This document shows, piece after piece, positions 19,518 to 28,320 of a stretch of 64,000 nucleotides of DNA. A program made the translations under genes and the position numbers. The stretch comes from an uncultured Lachnospiraceae bacterium (GTDB taxonomy: Bacteria; Bacillota; Clostridia; Lachnospirales; Lachnospiraceae). Below the pieces are notes generated by a model. That model searched no databases. It saw nothing but the letters and a program-made list of their open reading frames with translations, and was not told the origin of the DNA. How positions within the stretch are numbered: the first letter of the stretch is position 1; each line of letters begins with the position of its first letter. The DNA is taken from assembly GCA_946554445.1 (NCBI GenBank), contig CAMNSD010000010.1:62001-126000 (forward strand), in the 5' to 3' direction.

Positions 19518-20231
19518 AAAATACATTTCCTTGATAACGTCCTGTACAGTGTCACCGATATGGCGCCGGGATTCTTTGTCGAGATCTTTCGTGTATATGG
19601 GTTTGCCGTATTCGATGACCACATGCGTCTTTTTAATCTTGGGCAGGTGGTCTTCAAAAATTGCCCCCGCATTATTGATGCTCATGGGAATGATGGCGCA
19701 ACCCGTCTTTTCGGCAATCTTAAAACTCGCACTGTGGAACTTTAAGAAAGTATCGGCTACGGGATTGCGGGTGCCTTCGGGAAAAATACAGATGGAAATA
19801 CCGGCGTTAATCTTGTCAATTGCTTCCAAGATTGTCTTCATGCTCTGCTTGATATCGCCCCTGTCAATGAAAAGACAGTGCAGATATTTCATCCAGTTGG
19901 AGAGCAGGGGAATCTTTAACAACTCTATTTTGGCAACATAGCCGGTGGGGCGGGGAACACGTACATAGGTAAGGAGCGTGTCAAAATCGCTTCGGTGATT
20001 GCCGATATAAAGCACCGCTTCATCTTTTGGGACATTCTCTTCCCCAAGGACGGTGACAGATACACCCGACAAAAACAGCACACAGCGAAAAGCCCAGTTG
20101 ACGATGGCCAGGGAGGAACGGTTTTTGATGTCCATGTTAAATTTACCGATGAAATATTCAATGATCAGGAGTGGAATACTCAAAATCAGAAATAAAACCA
20201 CAAACAAAGCGACCAGAATCAAGCGAATCAT
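19497..20231 (-). CDS. plsC: 1-acyl-sn-glycerol-3-phosphate acyltransferase
   Basis: A 244-residue membrane-associated enzyme that acylates lysophosphatidic acid to phosphatidic acid. An N-terminal hydrophobic stretch (LILVALFVVLFLILSI) is followed by the HX4D motif NHRSDFD and the FPEGTR motif. The start at 20231 is chosen over the upstream ATG at 20264 because a GAGGT ribosome site lies 7 bases before it. It is transcribed alone from a strong promoter. Confidence 0.92.
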   Translation of the reverse strand: MIRLILVALFVVLFLILSIPLLIIEYFIGKFNMDIKNRSSLAIVNWAFRCVLFLSGVSVTVLGEENVPKDEAVLYIGNHRSDFDTLLTYVRVPRPTGYVAKIELLKIPLLSNWMKYLHCLFIDRGDIKQSMKTILEAIDKINAGISICIFPEGTRNPVADTFLKFHSASFKIAEKTGCAIIPMSINNAGAIFEDHLPKIKKTHVVIEYGKPIYTKDLDKESRRHIGDTVQDVIKEMYFKNKELV

Positions 20232-20302
20232 GGAGTGTACCTCATTTTTATAGTGTAGAAACAAATAATTTACCCCGTTGATTATAGCGGGGTATTTAAT
20301 AT

Positions 20303-20331
20303 ATTATAGCCAAATAATCTGTTGTAATCAA
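20303..20331 (-). promoter_or_regulatory. sigma-A promoter for plsC
   Basis: On the minus strand TTGATT (20331-20326) and TATAAT (20308-20303) are exactly 17 bases apart. A TACCCCG/CGGGGTA hairpin (20271-20294) lies in the leader between this promoter and the gene. Confidence 0.65.
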
Positions 20332-20510
20332 TATACAATGATTGAGGATTGTCGCTTTTTTAGGGCGAGGAGGGGCAGGAGATTTTCAAGGTATGGCTAC
20401 CTACAAAACGTAAAAACGAATGTAAGCAATGCCAAAAGGAAGAATAAGGAATAGAGAGTCCGCATGCATAATACATTAAGTAATAAGACTAAATTTGCGG
20501 AGCCAATATT

Positions 20511-20942
20511 ATGATAAGTGTTTTGTGTGAATATCAGAAGAGATTTTTAAGCGTCTGCCTGGTCTGTCTGATGTGTATGGGAGTATATGCCTGCGGTCAG
20601 AAGCAGGATACTATGGCAAAGATAAAGGACCTTGAATGTACAGTCCTGGCGGAGGAGAATATACCGGAGGAACTTTTGGAAAAAATTGAGGATAAAAAAG
20701 AGGACGCTTTTAAAATGACCTTTGAAGATCAGGGTTTTCTCTATATCTGTGTGGGCTATGGAACCCAGAGCACGGGTGGGTACAGTATTGCTGTGAACGC
20801 ATTGTATGAGACGGCCAATGCGGTCTATATTGACACCAATTTGATCGGGCCCAAACCGGAGGAAAAAAGTAATCCCGTGGAAAGTTATCCATATATTGTA
20901 GTAAAGACAGAATTTATTGAAAAACCGGTGGTATTTGATTAG
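20511..20942 (+). CDS. small lipoprotein with PrcB C-terminal-type domain
   Basis: A 143-residue protein with a signal peptide ending at a lipobox-like MGVYAC (cysteine near residue 28). The mature part matches the PrcB_C-type fold: FLYICVGYGTQSTGGYSI, then a pause and a C-terminal PYIVVKTEF. PrcB associates with the protease PrtP in Treponema; whether the same holds here is unknown and no protease gene is adjacent. A CGGAG ribosome site lies about 8 bases before the ATG. It lies upstream of pyrC with about 70 bases between, including a likely pyrC promoter. Confidence 0.7.
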   Translation: MISVLCEYQKRFLSVCLVCLMCMGVYACGQKQDTMAKIKDLECTVLAEENIPEELLEKIEDKKEDAFKMTFEDQGFLYICVGYGTQSTGGYSIAVNALYETANAVYIDTNLIGPKPEEKSNPVESYPYIVVKTEFIEKPVVFD

Positions 20943-20960
20943 GCAAAGAAGAGAAAACGT

Positions 20961-20990
20961 TTGCCCGCATGGCGGGTTTCGGGGTATAAT
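20961..20990 (+). promoter_or_regulatory. candidate promoter for pyrC
   Basis: TTGCCC (20961-20966) and TATAAT (20985-20990) are 18 bases apart. The palindrome CCCGCATGGCGGG (20964-20976) lies inside the promoter spacer and could be an operator. Confidence 0.5.
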
Positions 20991-21014
20991 ACGGAAGAAA
21001 GGATGGATGAACAA

Positions 21015-22316
21015 ATGTTACTTTTAAAGAACGGTTATATGATCGATCCGGCTTCGGGAACGGAAGGATATAAGGATATTCTGATCAATACAGAGAGTGG
21101 AAAGATAGAGCAGATTTGGCAGAAGGATACAGAATCTGTGAATACTCTGGCAAAGGAAACGGAGATAATTGACTTGAATGGTCAAATTGTGGCGCCGGGA
21201 TTGGTGGATGTACATGTACATTTCAGGGATCCTGGCTTCACTTATAAAGAGGATATTGATACAGGGGCGAAAGCGGCAGCGAAGGGTGGTTTTACTTCGG
21301 TGGTATTGATGGCGAACACGAAGCCTTCGGTGGATACCGTGGAGACTTTGCAATATATCCTTGAAAAGGGGAAGAAGACAGGAATCCATATTTATTCCTG
21401 CGCTAATGTGACCATGGGAATGCAGGGAAAAGAACTGACGGATATGGAAGTTCTGAGCGCTGACGGTGCGGCTGGTTTTACCGATGATGGCATTCCGCTA
21501 ATGGACGAAGAAATACTTAGGGAAGCCCTGCGCCGGGCGGCGAAACTGAACAGGCCGGTCAGTCTTCATGAGGAGAATCCGGCGTTCATCACCAATAATG
21601 GGATAAATGCTGGTAAGGCGGCGGCCTATTATGGGATTGCCGGTTCTCCCAGAGAGGCGGAGATTTCCATGGTGGAGCGGGATCTTAGGATTGCCCTGGA
21701 AGAGGGAGCGGATCTGTCCATCCAGCATATCAGCACCAAGGAGGCGGTGGAACTGGTGCGGCAGGCGAAGCGGCAGAGCAGGCATATTCATGCGGAGGCG
21801 GCGCCGCATCATTTCACGCTGACGGAAGAGGCGGTTATCCGGCACGGCGCATTGGCTAAGATGAATCCGCCCCTTCGGGAGGAAGAGGACAGACTGGCGA
21901 TTATTGAAGGATTGCGCGACGGCACCATAGATATGATTGCCACCGATCATGCGCCCCACAGTATAGAGGAGAAGAAAAGGCCTCTCACCGAAGCACCGAG
22001 TGGTATTATTGGTTTGGAGACTGCTCTGTCCCTTGGCATCCGGGAACTGGTACAGAAGGGATATTTGACTATGATGGAGCTGTTGTGCAGGATGAGTTAT
22101 GCGCCAGCAGGGTTGTATCATTTGGATGCGGGCCGCATTGCGGTTGGCGGGCCGGCGGATCTTTTGGTATTGGATCTGGATAAGGTCTGGACGGTGGACA
22201 AGTTTGCCTCCAAAGCCTGTAATTCACCTTTTGTTGGAGAGCAAATGCCGGGGGTGATTTCCTATACGATTTGTGGGGGAAAAGTTGTTTATCAGGGATG
22301 CGAAGGTGATTCGTAG
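21015..22316 (+). CDS. pyrC: dihydroorotase
   Basis: A 433-residue class I dihydroorotase that closes N-carbamoyl-aspartate to dihydroorotate in pyrimidine synthesis. It shows the metal motif HVHFRDPG, the fingerprint KGGFTSVVLMANTKPSVD, a later EAAPHHFTLTEE and the catalytic aspartate in ATDHAPH. The start is taken as ATG 21015, which gives the usual MLLLKNG N-terminus behind a GGATGGA site; ATG 21003 is possible. pyrK-pyrD follow after an unrelated gene, with a terminator between, so they are separate transcription units. pyrB, pyrF and pyrE are not in the window. Confidence 0.94.
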   Translation: MLLLKNGYMIDPASGTEGYKDILINTESGKIEQIWQKDTESVNTLAKETEIIDLNGQIVAPGLVDVHVHFRDPGFTYKEDIDTGAKAAAKGGFTSVVLMANTKPSVDTVETLQYILEKGKKTGIHIYSCANVTMGMQGKELTDMEVLSADGAAGFTDDGIPLMDEEILREALRRAAKLNRPVSLHEENPAFITNNGINAGKAAAYYGIAGSPREAEISMVERDLRIALEEGADLSIQHISTKEAVELVRQAKRQSRHIHAEAAPHHFTLTEEAVIRHGALAKMNPPLREEEDRLAIIEGLRDGTIDMIATDHAPHSIEEKKRPLTEAPSGIIGLETALSLGIRELVQKGYLTMMELLCRMSYAPAGLYHLDAGRIAVGGPADLLVLDLDKVWTVDKFASKACNSPFVGEQMPGVISYTICGGKVVYQGCEGDS

Positions 22317-22348
22317 TTGGGTAAACAGAGAATCGGGAACTATATATC

Positions 22349-22397
22349 AAAACTCTGGAAAGAATCCTTTTGTTTATGGATTTTTTCCGGAGTTTTT
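22349..22397 (+). terminator. intrinsic terminator after pyrC
   Basis: Long imperfect stem AAAACTC-GGAAAGAATCC pairing with GGATTTTTTCC-GAGTTTT around a 10-base loop, ending in a run of T. It separates pyrC from the Rpn-like gene. The rest of the gap up to 22602 is AT-rich and shows nothing else I can support. Confidence 0.75.
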
Positions 22398-22602
22398 AAT
22401 ACATAGAGATTTCTCTTTTTCCACCTTTTAAATAATGTGTTAGTTTAATATAAAAGCTTGCTTTTTAGAGAGAATGTATGGTATATATGTAAGTAATCTG
22501 ATGAATCTGAATCTAAAAATCTATAGCCATTACATGGCAGATCAATTCCGCGGTTCGGCGGTTTTTCTCAGAGAAAATAACTGTATATGGAGGAATATGC
22601 GT

Positions 22603-23544
22603 ATGGAGCAGAAAGACACAAAAGATATTACAAACAGGGAGGTGAAATCCAGTGCTTTTACTATCTATTTTGGAAAACCGAAAAACGCGGCAGAGTTGTA
22701 TTCTGCATTGGAGGGCGTGCCGGTATTGCCGGAAGATATCGTTTATACTACGCTGGAAGGAGTTTTGTTTGTGGCGCGAAAAAATGATATGGCTTTTACT
22801 GTAAGGAATCGCGTACTAGTAATCAGTGAACATCAGTCTACGGTGAACTTGAATATGCCGCTGCGAGATGTGATTTACTATGGGCGTACCATAGAAAAGC
22901 TGATAGATGCAAAGGCTTTGTATAGGCGAAAACAAATTTTGGTTCCTACACCGGAGTTTTACGTGTTTTATAATGGAAATGAGATTTTCCCGGCAGAAAA
23001 AACAATGAGTTTGTCAGACGCCTATCTTGATAAAACGGTAACACCTATGCTAGAATTAAACGTGAAAGTGATTAACATTAATCTGCCGGTTAATCACGAA
23101 ATTTTGGAAAAGTGCAAACCATTATATGAATATTCCTGGTTTATTCAGAGGATTAAAGAATATCTGGCATCGGGAAAGGACAGGGATACTGCGATAATCC
23201 AGGCAGTGGAAGATTGTGAGTGTGAGGGAATCATGGTGGATTTCGTCAGAGAATATGGAGCGGAGGCGATAAATATGCTCTTTACCCAGTTTAATATGGA
23301 TGACGCACTGGAGGTAAGCTATGAAGAAGGGTTTGAAGATGGCAGGACAGAGGGAGAAAACCGTAAACTGATTCAGTTGGTGTGCAGGCTGCTGCAAAAG
23401 GGAAAAGATGCAGCAGCGATAGCGGAAGAATTAGAGGAAGAGACAGCATTAGTTGAAAAAATCGCAGCGATTGCTGGTATAATGGGATTTCATGACACAG
23501 AACAGATATATGAAGCATTAAAAACCCTGCCAACCCCGGTATAA
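22603..23544 (+). CDS. Rpn-family PD-(D/E)XK nuclease-like protein
   Basis: A 313-residue protein of the recombination-promoting nuclease (RpnC/'transposase_31'-like) group common in Lachnospiraceae. The N-terminal half carries the restriction-fold signature: an aspartate in NDMAFTV followed by LVISEHQSTVNLNMPLR, where E-x-Q stands in place of (D/E)XK. The C-terminal part is acidic and helical with a YEEGFEDGRTEGE segment. GGAGG at 22589-22593 fits ATG 22603; the frame is open from 22474. It is inserted between pyrC and pyrKD and appears unrelated to pyrimidine synthesis. Activity is unproven. Confidence 0.78.
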   Translation: MEQKDTKDITNREVKSSAFTIYFGKPKNAAELYSALEGVPVLPEDIVYTTLEGVLFVARKNDMAFTVRNRVLVISEHQSTVNLNMPLRDVIYYGRTIEKLIDAKALYRRKQILVPTPEFYVFYNGNEIFPAEKTMSLSDAYLDKTVTPMLELNVKVININLPVNHEILEKCKPLYEYSWFIQRIKEYLASGKDRDTAIIQAVEDCECEGIMVDFVREYGAEAINMLFTQFNMDDALEVSYEEGFEDGRTEGENRKLIQLVCRLLQKGKDAAAIAEELEEETALVEKIAAIAGIMGFHDTEQIYEALKTLPTPV

Positions 23545-23565
23545 CACAACAGAAAGGAACAGGAG

Positions 23566-24342
23566 ATGGCTCAGAAGAAAAAGATAAAAGCGACAATAGT
23601 GTCACAAAAAAAGATTGCAGAGCAGATTTATGATCTCTGGCTGGAGACCAAACTTGCAAAGAATGCACATCCGGGGCAGTTTGTGGCGGTGTATCCGCAT
23701 CATGAGAGCACGCTTCTTCCCAGGCCCATCAGTATCTGTGAGGTCAGTGAGGACAAGCGCAGACTACGGCTGGTGTATCGTGTGGCAGGTAAGGGAACGG
23801 CAGAGTTTGCATCTTACGGTGCAGGTGATACCTTGGAGATACTGGGTGTGCTCGGCAATGGGTTCCCACTTGAGAAGGCGAAGGGCAAACAGGTATTTTT
23901 AATGGGCGGCGGTATTGGGATTCCGCCGATGCTGGAACTGGCGAAGCAGCTTGGGTGCCGGAAACGGATTCTGTTGGGATATCGGGATAACGATTTGTTT
24001 TTGCAGGAAGATCTGGCGCAGTATGGCGATGTCTATGTGGCCACTGAAGACGGCAGCGTGGGCACAAAGGGGAACGTGATGGACATCATTAACGCCCATG
24101 GCCTTACGGCGGATGTGATCATGGCCTGCGGTCCTATGCCCATGCTTCGTGCGATTAAGAAGTATGCTGAGGAGAAGGGTATCGAGGCTTACATTTCCCT
24201 GGAAGAGCGGATGGCCTGCGGCGTGGGAGCCTGTCTGGGATGTGTGTGTAAAACAGTGAAAGTAGATTCCCATTCCCATGTGCATAATGCCCGTATCTGT
24301 ACGGACGGGCCGGTTTTTGAGGCAAGGGAGGTGGATATCTGA
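23566..24342 (+). CDS. pyrK: dihydroorotate dehydrogenase electron-transfer subunit
   Basis: A 258-residue FAD and [2Fe-2S] protein that passes electrons from PyrD to NAD in the class 1B enzyme. RPISICEV is the flavin motif, GGGIGIPPMLELAK the NAD-binding loop, and ACGVGACLGCVCK with a later RICTDGPVF supplies the cluster cysteines. Its stop overlaps the pyrD start by one base (TGATG), indicating translational coupling. Confidence 0.94.
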   Translation: MAQKKKIKATIVSQKKIAEQIYDLWLETKLAKNAHPGQFVAVYPHHESTLLPRPISICEVSEDKRRLRLVYRVAGKGTAEFASYGAGDTLEILGVLGNGFPLEKAKGKQVFLMGGGIGIPPMLELAKQLGCRKRILLGYRDNDLFLQEDLAQYGDVYVATEDGSVGTKGNVMDIINAHGLTADVIMACGPMPMLRAIKKYAEEKGIEAYISLEERMACGVGACLGCVCKTVKVDSHSHVHNARICTDGPVFEAREVDI

Positions 24343-25244
24343 TGAATACACAGGTAACGATTGCAGGGGTGACTTTTCAAAATCCTGTTATGACGGCGTC
24401 CGGGACTTTTGGCTCCGGCATGGAATACAGCGACTTTGTAGATTTAAATAAATTGGGTGCAGTGGTCACTAAGGGGGTGGCGAATGTACCCTGGGAGGGG
24501 AATCCCACGCCCCGGGTGGCCGAGGTGTACGGCGGCATGTTAAATGCCATCGGTTTACAAAATCCTGGGATTGATGTGTTCGTGAAGAGGGATATCCCTT
24601 TCTTGCAAAAATATGATACGAAGATTATTGTCAACGTCTGTGGCAAGACAGTGGAGGATTATCTGGAAGTGGTGGAACGCTTGGGCGATCAGCCGGTGGA
24701 TATGCTGGAGATCAATGTGTCCTGTCCTAATGTGAAAGAGGGGGCGATCGCTTTTGGGCAGAAACCGGAAAGCCTGTTTGATATTACATCGCGGATTAAG
24801 AAAAAGGCGAAACAGCCGGTGATCATGAAACTGAGCCCTAATGTGACAGATATCGCAGAGATGTCGCGGGCAGCTGAGGCGGCAGGGGCGGATGCGCTTT
24901 CCATGATCAATACCATCACAGGCATGAAGATTGATATTCAGAAGAGAAAGTTTGTCCTGGCCAACAAGACGGGCGGCATGTCCGGTCCGGCGATCAAACC
25001 GGTGGCTGTGCGCATGGTTTACCAGGCGGCTCAGGTGGTGAAGATTCCGATTATCGGCATGGGTGGTATCAGCAATGCGGAAGACGCCATAGAATTTCTG
25101 CTGGCGGGGGCCAGCGCGGTGGCGGTAGGCGCCATGAATTTTGTCAATCCCTATACGACAGTGGAGGTGGTAGAGGGGATTGAGGATTATATGAGGAAAT
25201 ATGGAATCGAGAAGGTGACTGATCTGATTGGGGCGGTGGAATAA
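24342..25244 (+). CDS. pyrD: dihydroorotate dehydrogenase, class 1B catalytic subunit
   Basis: A 300-residue FMN barrel enzyme oxidising dihydroorotate to orotate. Key segments are ASGTFGSG at the N-terminus, the catalytic cysteine in NVSCPNV (class 1 uses Cys), NTITGMKID, and the phosphate-binding GMGGISNAEDA and GASAVAVGAMNF. The partner PyrK confirms class 1B. The gene ends inside its own terminator hairpin. Confidence 0.95.
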   Translation: MNTQVTIAGVTFQNPVMTASGTFGSGMEYSDFVDLNKLGAVVTKGVANVPWEGNPTPRVAEVYGGMLNAIGLQNPGIDVFVKRDIPFLQKYDTKIIVNVCGKTVEDYLEVVERLGDQPVDMLEINVSCPNVKEGAIAFGQKPESLFDITSRIKKKAKQPVIMKLSPNVTDIAEMSRAAEAAGADALSMINTITGMKIDIQKRKFVLANKTGGMSGPAIKPVAVRMVYQAAQVVKIPIIGMGGISNAEDAIEFLLAGASAVAVGAMNFVNPYTTVEVVEGIEDYMRKYGIEKVTDLIGAVE

Positions 25245-25262
25245 ACGCCCCAATCAGTTTTT
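25224..25262 (+). terminator. intrinsic terminator at the end of pyrD
   Basis: A perfect 12-bp GC-rich stem (25224-25235 with 25246-25257), 10-base loop and a TTTTT tail. The left arm is pyrD coding sequence and the pyrD stop codon (25242-25244) lies in the loop. Confidence 0.9.
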
Positions 25263-25274
25263 AGAACGATGAGT

Positions 25275-25841
25275 TTATACATTCACCGACACATTCTTTC
25301 CTACAGGCGGTGTTTCCACAGTGGTGCCCGCACTGGAATAAAATTTCACCTCTGATTTGGTGTCGGTATTTGAGGGAATAGCAGGAGCCTCTATAGCAGG
25401 CGCTTCCATGTCAGGGGACGGACGGTTTTCCTGAAGGAGTTTGTGTCCTTCTTCGCTGATGACGAGACTGTCCGCAGAGGGGGCTTTCGTATGCTCTGTC
25501 GTGACATTTGTTTCCTCCCGATTCTCAGCGGCTTTGTCGACCAGCTTTTCCGCATTCTCTTTCTGTGTCTCCTTCGCGGCCTCCCTGCGTTCTGCCAATG
25601 CTTCTTCCCGTTCACGCTGCTGTTCTTCCCTGTTTTCCTGCATTTCCTTGCGCAGTTCTTTTTCAGCCTTTTCCTTATATTCGTAGGCGGTATCCTGAAA
25701 TTCGGTGGCATAGCCCATAGCGCGCTCCATGGCACCAAGATCACCCTTTCTCCGTGCTTCTTTGTAGACGCGCATGGGGGTATCCATCAATTTCATATTG
25801 ACGCCTGCCCCGATCAAACCTTCCATTGTGCCTGCTTTCAT
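25275..25841 (-). CDS. coiled-coil protein of unknown function
   Basis: A 188-residue soluble protein with a strong AAGGAGG ribosome site. About residues 55-115 form a highly charged, glutamate/arginine/lysine-rich coiled coil (for example ENREEQQREREEALAERRE). The C-terminal part is proline- and serine-rich and probably disordered. No signal peptide or membrane helix. It lies downstream of the histidine kinase on the same strand but 228 bases away. No family recognised. Confidence 0.65.
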   Translation of the reverse strand: MKAGTMEGLIGAGVNMKLMDTPMRVYKEARRKGDLGAMERAMGYATEFQDTAYEYKEKAEKELRKEMQENREEQQREREEALAERREAAKETQKENAEKLVDKAAENREETNVTTEHTKAPSADSLVISEEGHKLLQENRPSPDMEAPAIEAPAIPSNTDTKSEVKFYSSAGTTVETPPVGKNVSVNV

Positions 25842-26069
25842 AGTATGCCTCCTTTTTGTAATGTGGTTCGCAGTTACCTCAATTTGATATCAAGAGAAAG
25901 ATTGAAAACTTTCCCAAAAGATAGTTGTCTCATATAAGTTTTCGGCAAAAAGAAAGGAAGCCTTGGCGATATGTATTAAACGGCCCATATGGTGTTATAT
26001 ACGACAGACTTCTATACACAAATGACATTTTGACATGTAAGGTCATATGATACCACAGACGATGCGATA

Positions 26070-27386
26070 TCATACGGCCGGTAACAGGACCGATACACAA
26101 AACCAGAAATCCTCCACGGAAATATCCATCGTGCCGTTGTATTTTTCTATGATGTTTTTTACGTTGCATAGACCGGTTCCGTATTGCTCTGCTCCGAATT
26201 GTAAAAAGCCTGATTCGTCAGCCACAGTATTTTTAATTTCCAGCAGAAGATTTCGTTTGACCGTCCTGGCCTTTAGGATGATATGGCGTTTCTGTCTATC
26301 TGGTATGCAGGCGGCGGCCCGGATGGCGTTGTCCAGTAAATTTCCCAGCACGATACACAGATCAAAATCTTGCAGGGGCAGTTGTTTTGGAAGCTGCAGT
26401 TCACAGGTAAAGGAGATGTTCTCTGCCAGTGCAGCCTGTTCTTTAATATCTATGAGGGCGTCCGCAATCAGGTTGCCAGTATGGATATTTCCTGTAGTTT
26501 TATATGTTTCCTGATACATGGATTGGAGATAGTCGCTTATCTGGTCAAGTTCGCCCTGTTCTGTCAGGCGATTCAGGACAAGCAGGTGGTTTTTTAGGTC
26601 ATGACGGAGACTCACTTGTTTGTGATGTTCCGCTAGAAGCGCTTGATAATGGGTAATCTGTGTGCGCTGTATCTGTTCTGACAGAGCCTGCTGCATGATC
26701 CTGTTCAGGGAAGCAGGCAGGCTTAAGGCCATGGAAAGGCTTAGGAGAGCCAAGACAATACATTGTATATGAGTTAAAATTTCACTGGTATAGGGATTGA
26801 AAACTTCCGGCCAGTCGGTATGGGAGATCATGATCACGCCATGCGTAATACCGTGATAGACTACATCAGTCAATAGAATCAGCCCACACATAATAAAGAA
26901 TAGAAACCGGCAGATTTGCTTAGAAAAAACATCCGGGTGCAGCTTCATTTGGCGAAAAGCAGACCATAAAGTTACGGCTGCTAAAGGATAGGACAGATTG
27001 ATAAAAACCTCTGAACTTGTCTGCTGCTGTACTGGAAAAAACATACTGATAAGAGATAGAATCTCGCCCAGAGCGTTAATGGTAAACTCTGAGGCGGCGC
27101 ACAGGATGGTGGCCAGGGATATTCTGTGCCACAGGCTGCCTTGGAAAAATAGCGTCAGGAGAAGGATTAAAGAACACTGCCGCAGGATGCTGTAGAGAAT
27201 ATACCATCCCTGCCGGCTGAGTGTATAGGAGGCGGTCAGGCTGAGTGCCAGATAGAGCAGCACACAGGATAAGAGGCCTAGATATCTGTTTTTTCGCGGA
27301 GAAAAGAAATCTGCCTGCAGCCGGAAAGCCATGCCGGCCTGAAGACATAGTCCGATACTGCCTGTGATAGTCATCCAGAATGTCAT
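26070..27386 (-). CDS. AgrC-like GHKL sensor histidine kinase
   Basis: A 438-residue membrane kinase. The N-terminal half (about residues 1-215) has six or so hydrophobic helices. The cytoplasmic half has the H-box SLRHDLKNHLLVL (phospho-accepting His), the N-box VLGNLLDNAIRAA and the G-box YGTGLCNVKNII, the arrangement of the AgrC/NatK-type HPK10 group. Its start overlaps the response regulator stop by four bases (ATGA), with AGGAGG inside the upstream gene. AgrC homologues commonly sense secreted peptides. No agrB/agrD pair lies nearby, so the signal is unknown. Confidence 0.87.
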   Translation of the reverse strand: MTFWMTITGSIGLCLQAGMAFRLQADFFSPRKNRYLGLLSCVLLYLALSLTASYTLSRQGWYILYSILRQCSLILLLTLFFQGSLWHRISLATILCAASEFTINALGEILSLISMFFPVQQQTSSEVFINLSYPLAAVTLWSAFRQMKLHPDVFSKQICRFLFFIMCGLILLTDVVYHGITHGVIMISHTDWPEVFNPYTSEILTHIQCIVLALLSLSMALSLPASLNRIMQQALSEQIQRTQITHYQALLAEHHKQVSLRHDLKNHLLVLNRLTEQGELDQISDYLQSMYQETYKTTGNIHTGNLIADALIDIKEQAALAENISFTCELQLPKQLPLQDFDLCIVLGNLLDNAIRAAACIPDRQKRHIILKARTVKRNLLLEIKNTVADESGFLQFGAEQYGTGLCNVKNIIEKYNGTMDISVEDFWFCVSVLLPAV

Positions 27387-28099
27387 GCGAGTCCTCCTTC
27401 TTGTTTCAGGTACTGTAACAATGCCTTGGTAAATTCCTTATAGCGCCGCTTGGCTAACAGGATCGTATCTTTTGTTTCCAGATAAATCTCTGTCTTGTCA
27501 TAGGTGTCTACATATTTCAGGTTGACCAGATATCCCTTGTGGCAGCGAAAAAAATTTTCGCCGCCAAGACGCTTTTCCATCTGACCAATCTGTTCATAAG
27601 TTTCTATCGTATCCTGCAGGGTATGGATGGTAAGGAGCCGCCCCTGGGCCTCCATGTATACAATATCTTTTAGAGGAATCTTTCTGACAAGGCGCTGGGA
27701 AGAGATCAAAAGGGATGCCTTGGATTCCCTGCGCAGTTTTTCCTCTCCCCGAGCGAGAACTTTCATAAGCTGTTCCTCTGTGACGGGCTTTACAAGATAG
27801 GCAAAAGCCTCCACCTCATAGGCTTCAAAGACATATTCGGAGACGGCGCTGACAAAGATTAACAGACAGGTTTCTTCCCGGCGCCGCAGCAGGCGGGCCA
27901 GTTCCATACCGTCCAGGTCAGGCATTTTAATATCCAGAAAGAGGATGTCAAAGGCCTCGGTGGATTGCAGGAGTTCCTTCCCTGTATAAAATTCCCGGAG
28001 TATGATCTCGTGGCCGGACTGGCTGGCGATGTGCCGGATCTGCTTGGCCAACTGTGCGCATTCTAATGCGATATCATCACAAACTGCGATGGATAACAT
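27383..28099 (-). CDS. LytTR-family response regulator
   Basis: A 238-residue cytoplasmic regulator. The receiver domain has DD at residues 8-9, the phospho-acceptor in DILFLDIKMPDLDGM and the lysine in YLVKPV. The C-terminal LytTR DNA-binding domain is recognised from IVYMEAQGRLLTI and FFRCHKGYLVNLKYV. A GGAGG site inside the longer frame points to ATG 28099 rather than 28114. It is coupled to the kinase gene. LytTR proteins usually bind pairs of 9-bp direct repeats; I could not pick a convincing site in the upstream 220 bases. Confidence 0.9.
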   Translation of the reverse strand: MLSIAVCDDIALECAQLAKQIRHIASQSGHEIILREFYTGKELLQSTEAFDILFLDIKMPDLDGMELARLLRRREETCLLIFVSAVSEYVFEAYEVEAFAYLVKPVTEEQLMKVLARGEEKLRRESKASLLISSQRLVRKIPLKDIVYMEAQGRLLTIHTLQDTIETYEQIGQMEKRLGGENFFRCHKGYLVNLKYVDTYDKTEIYLETKDTILLAKRRYKEFTKALLQYLKQEGGLA

Positions 28100-28320
28100 G
28101 GCAGATTCCTCCATTCAGGTAGTAGTTTGCAGGTGGGTGCATAATTATAATATTATTTCGGCAGGAGAAGGGTTTCCCATGATGTGAATATGTCTGTATG
28201 ATTTGATAAATGATACAAACGGCTGTTTCCTGATGAAATATTAAGGAAAGGAATTTCCCAGGCATATCCATCTATTGCGCCGCATAGAATTATAGCAAGT
28301 ATACGCATGGAGGTTTTCTT

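Noticed and set aside
20991..21014. PyrR-type attenuator before pyrC
   Set aside because: The leader is only a few dozen bases and lacks the anti-antiterminator arrangement; only a small palindrome in the promoter is visible.
25930..26028. 32-codon frame downstream of the AgrC-like kinase considered as an AgrD peptide
   Set aside because: No ribosome site, no AgrD-like Cys-centred core with acidic tail, and no agrB nearby.
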